Source of the DNA: Paenibacillus validus NBRC 15382
GTDB taxonomy: Bacteria > Bacillota > Bacilli > Paenibacillales > NBRC-103111
Length of the DNA stretch: 64,000 bases
Direction of reading: 5' to 3'
Assembly: GCF_004000985.1 (NCBI RefSeq)
Contig: NZ_BIMH01000019.1
Span: 1-64,000, forward strand
A program made the translations under genes and the position numbers. Shown one piece after another: positions 62,033-64,000 of this stretch. The notes under the pieces are model-generated. The model saw only the letters and a list, made by a program, of their open reading frames with translations, did no database searches and had not been told where the DNA came from. Every line of letters begins with the position of its first letter. The stretch's first letter is position 1.

Positions 62033-63109
62033 TTAGAACCGCGTTCCCTCAAGCCGGCACGAACGGCGGACGACAAGCCGGGTATCGAGCTTCACCCCGA
62101 TTGGTTTCATCCGCACGTTATCGTCCGCGTTCAGGCGGCCGATCACTTGTTCGGCCGCGATCCGTCCCATTTCGAAGAAAGGAACGGCCACACTGGAGAG
62201 CGGAGGATCGGTCACGCGGGCTGCATCCGAATCGTCGTACCCGATAATCGCATAATCCCGTCCGGGCTGAAACCCATGCTCCCGCAGCCCTTGTATCAAC
62301 CCGATCGCCATCCGGTCGTTGGAAGCGAATACCGCATCGATCCGCTCAATATGCGGCGCCATAGCCGAGGCGGCTTTGTACCCGCTTGTCCGGCTGTAAT
62401 TGCCTTCGTAATACAAGCCGGCCGGCATCTCGGCAGGGATGTTCACATGCGCTTCCAGCAGGCCTGCTTCCTTCATCGCTCGAAGATACCCCAACCACCG
62501 GTCCCCGCTGTTCGAATACTGAACGGAGCCGTTCAAGAAGGCGATATGCCGGCAGTTCCCTGCAATCAAATGTCGAACCGCCTGATAGCTCCCCTCCACA
62601 TGATCGGCATCCACCAGATTAAATTCGGCTCCCGGAAAATGCTGATTCACCACGCAATAAGGAAATCCGTTCTCGTGCAGCTTGGCAAGCTCCGCCCGTT
62701 CCTGCGCCGTATCCGTGGCGCCTAGCAGAATACAAGCATCCACCTTGTGCGATCGGAACAACCGGCTGTAATCGTTCTCCTCGCCGGGAGTACGGAACAT
62801 TAACAGCATGTCGTAGCCGGAGTTCCTCGCCTGCTCCCCGATGCCGCTAAGCACCTCGGCAAAATAATAAGTCGAAAATATATGCACTTTGGGCACATAC
62901 GGAAGCACGACGCCGATGTTCCCGCTGCGCCTTCTGGCGAAGTTTTGGGCAATCGCGTTCGGATGATAATTGAGCGTCTCGGCCGCTTCCAGTACGCGCT
63001 GCTTCGTCTTCTCCCTCATCGGTCCGACCCCGTTGAATACCCGGGAAACCGTTGCTTCCGAGACCCCCGCCAGTATGGCGACTTCTTTGCGGGTTACGAT
63101 GTAGACCAC
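62033..63109 (-). CDS. LacI-family transcriptional regulator
   Basis: About 355 residues. HTH VTRKEVAILAGVSEATVSRV with hinge helix PNAIAQNFARRRSGNIGVVL; ligand domain of the standard periplasmic-binding fold ending VAVPFFEMGRIAAEQV. The longest frame starts with GTG at 63109, which touches its Gs. Family alignment would place the start around the VTRKEV residues, where an ATC follows GGGGTGGTCTAC at a suitable distance. No sugar operon lies next to it in the window; the target is unknown. Confidence 0.9.
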   Translation of the reverse strand: MVYIVTRKEVAILAGVSEATVSRVFNGVGPMREKTKQRVLEAAETLNYHPNAIAQNFARRRSGNIGVVLPYVPKVHIFSTYYFAEVLSGIGEQARNSGYDMLLMFRTPGEENDYSRLFRSHKVDACILLGATDTAQERAELAKLHENGFPYCVVNQHFPGAEFNLVDADHVEGSYQAVRHLIAGNCRHIAFLNGSVQYSNSGDRWLGYLRAMKEAGLLEAHVNIPAEMPAGLYYEGNYSRTSGYKAASAMAPHIERIDAVFASNDRMAIGLIQGLREHGFQPGRDYAIIGYDDSDAARVTDPPLSSVAVPFFEMGRIAAEQVIGRLNADDNVRMKPIGVKLDTRLVVRRSCRLEGTRF

Positions 63110-63289
63110 CCCCGTTCTTTATCGCGCTACGCCAGTTGCGCTCATTATCTCTCGCGCGGCCCGCACTGTCAACCTCAATCGTCCGCTCAGGTCCCTCTTC
63201 ACCGCTTGCCCTGCTACACTATCAATATGCTTGACAGTACGTTACGGCCGTCTGAGTCGGTCCTGCCCAGCCCCCCGGATAAACCAAAA

Positions 63290-63337
63290 AAAACCTTTCG
63301 CCAACCGCTCTTAAAGCAGCGGGGGACGAAAGGTTTT
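63290..63337 (-). terminator. Terminator after prfC
   Basis: AAAACCTTTCG / CGAAAGGTTTT arms (63290-63300, 63327-63337), with a long T run on the minus strand. It lies about 18 bases after the prfC stop codon. Confidence 0.85.
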
Positions 63338-63354
63338 GGCAGATACGCCGTCCC

Positions 63355-64000
63355 TTACGGGGCCGTCTCCAAAAACTTCAAATTCGGATTTTTCTCCATC
63401 GCCGTACGAAGCGCATACTCGTTCTCGAACAGCGCTACATAGTTGTCCTTCTTGTCCTTCACGAGCTGCGAATTGATCCGGAATTTGCCCGGATCGATAT
63501 CGTCGCCGACGAGCCAGCGAGCGAACTGATACGTCATGCGGGAGAGCTGTACGTCAACCCCGTACTCGCCTTTCATCCGGTACTCGAACACCTCGAACTG
63601 GAGCTGCCCGACGACGCCGAGGATCAGATCCTCGAAGCCGATTGTTTTGAACACTTGAATCGTGCCTTCCTCCGTCAGCTGATCCACGCCTTTTTGGAAC
63701 TGCTTGTGCTTCAAGGCGTTCTTGACCGTCACCTTCGAGAACAGCTCCGGCGAGAACGTCGGCAGCTCGTCGAACTCCAGTCCCGGGGTTTGGCTCAGCG
63801 TATCGCCGATGCGGAAGATGCCCGGGTCGAACAGCCCGATAATGTCGCCGGGGTACGCATCCTCGACGATATCGCGGTCCTGTGCGAGAAATTGCTGCGG
63901 CTGCGACAGCTTGATGTCTTTACCGACCCGCACGTGCTTGACGCTCATCCCGCGCTCGAATTTGCCTGAGCAAATGCGGAGGAAGGCGATCCGATCACGG
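63355..64000 (-). CDS. prfC: Peptide chain release factor 3 (3' part, runs off the right edge)
   Basis: At least 214 C-terminal residues of RF3, the translational GTPase that removes RF1/RF2 from the ribosome. The frame continues past the first internal Met at 63948 to the edge (RIAFLRICSGKFERGMSVKH). Domain II (VRVGKDIKLSQPQQFLAQDR, GDIIGLFDPGIFRIGDTL) and domain III (LILGVVGQLQFEVFEYRMKG) are complete; the G domain lies outside. The QFEV.EYR block is typical of RF3. Confidence 0.93.
   Translation of the reverse strand, partial: RDRIAFLRICSGKFERGMSVKHVRVGKDIKLSQPQQFLAQDRDIVEDAYPGDIIGLFDPGIFRIGDTLSQTPGLEFDELPTFSPELFSKVTVKNALKHKQFQKGVDQLTEEGTIQVFKTIGFEDLILGVVGQLQFEVFEYRMKGEYGVDVQLSRMTYQFARWLVGDDIDPGKFRINSQLVKDKKDNYVALFENEYALRTAMEKNPNLKFLETAP

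Noticed and set aside
1-64000. tRNA, rRNA, CRISPR, prophage or defence genes
   Set aside because: No cloverleaf, rRNA stretch, repeat-spacer array, phage structural gene or restriction/toxin-antitoxin module could be recognised on either strand.

Overview
The window looks like chromosomal DNA of an endospore-forming member of the Bacillales, most likely Paenibacillus or a close relative. Supporting signs are a small acid-soluble spore protein (SspI), a Gmad2/DUF3221 lipoprotein, strong GGAGG ribosome-binding sites with frequent TTG and GTG starts, lipoprotein solute-binding proteins and a Fur-type promoter. No rRNA, tRNA, CRISPR array, intact prophage or intact transposon was seen. Genus-level placement is inference.

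Layout. 1-1.3 kb: a Fur-controlled siderophore-type ABC ATPase. 2.1-14.9 kb: an eleven-gene leftward operon resembling the rhizobial rhizopine (moc) pathway. It has a MocB-like binding protein, RbsA/RbsC-type transporter, two Gfo/Idh/MocA dehydrogenases, two TIM-barrel isomerases, and a MocD/MocE/MocF-like trio (di-iron desaturase-type oxygenase, Rieske ferredoxin, ferredoxin reductase). Its first gene is a LacI regulator fused at its C terminus to a second binding-protein domain that is clearly homologous to the operon's own transporter binding protein. An array of TTTACGTAAA-type palindromes lies upstream of it. 15.4-20.4 kb: an ABC-F ATPase, a spore-type lipoprotein, a secreted isochorismatase-like hydrolase and a squalene/phytoene synthase. 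20.4-27.8 kb: small genes, decayed genes, IS110 relics, an SDR with divergent LysR, an ArsR/AHSA1 pair and GreA.

28-42.4 kb: a LysR regulator converges on an eleven-gene leftward operon with a TctABC transporter, TcuA-like and PrpF-like enzymes, a LarA-family racemase, two D-2-hydroxyacid dehydrogenases, a ThDP enzyme, an aldehyde dehydrogenase and a nitroreductase-like enzyme. Together these suggest uptake of a (poly)carboxylate and a racemise, oxidise, decarboxylate, oxidise sequence. 44.3-49 kb: a rightward operon with an allantoate-type amidohydrolase, a PucG-like aminotransferase, a gamma-glutamyltransferase-like protein and a half-size chromate-type transporter. 49.7-52.9 kb: a DctA-type symporter divergent from a PucR regulator, with matching inverted 11-mers in the shared promoter region. 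54.4-59.7 kb: a sugar-acid module (ManD/RspA-type dehydratase, sugar ABC transporter, GntR regulator). 60-64 kb: housekeeping genes (TrmH methyltransferase, KtrA-like protein, SspI, a LacI regulator) and the 3' part of prfC at the right edge.

The strongest candidate for an undescribed system is the moc-like operon with its regulator/binding-protein fusion. The transporter and the repressor appear to carry paralogous ligand-binding domains for the same inositol-derived substrate. Functions are predictions from sequence motifs and gene order.
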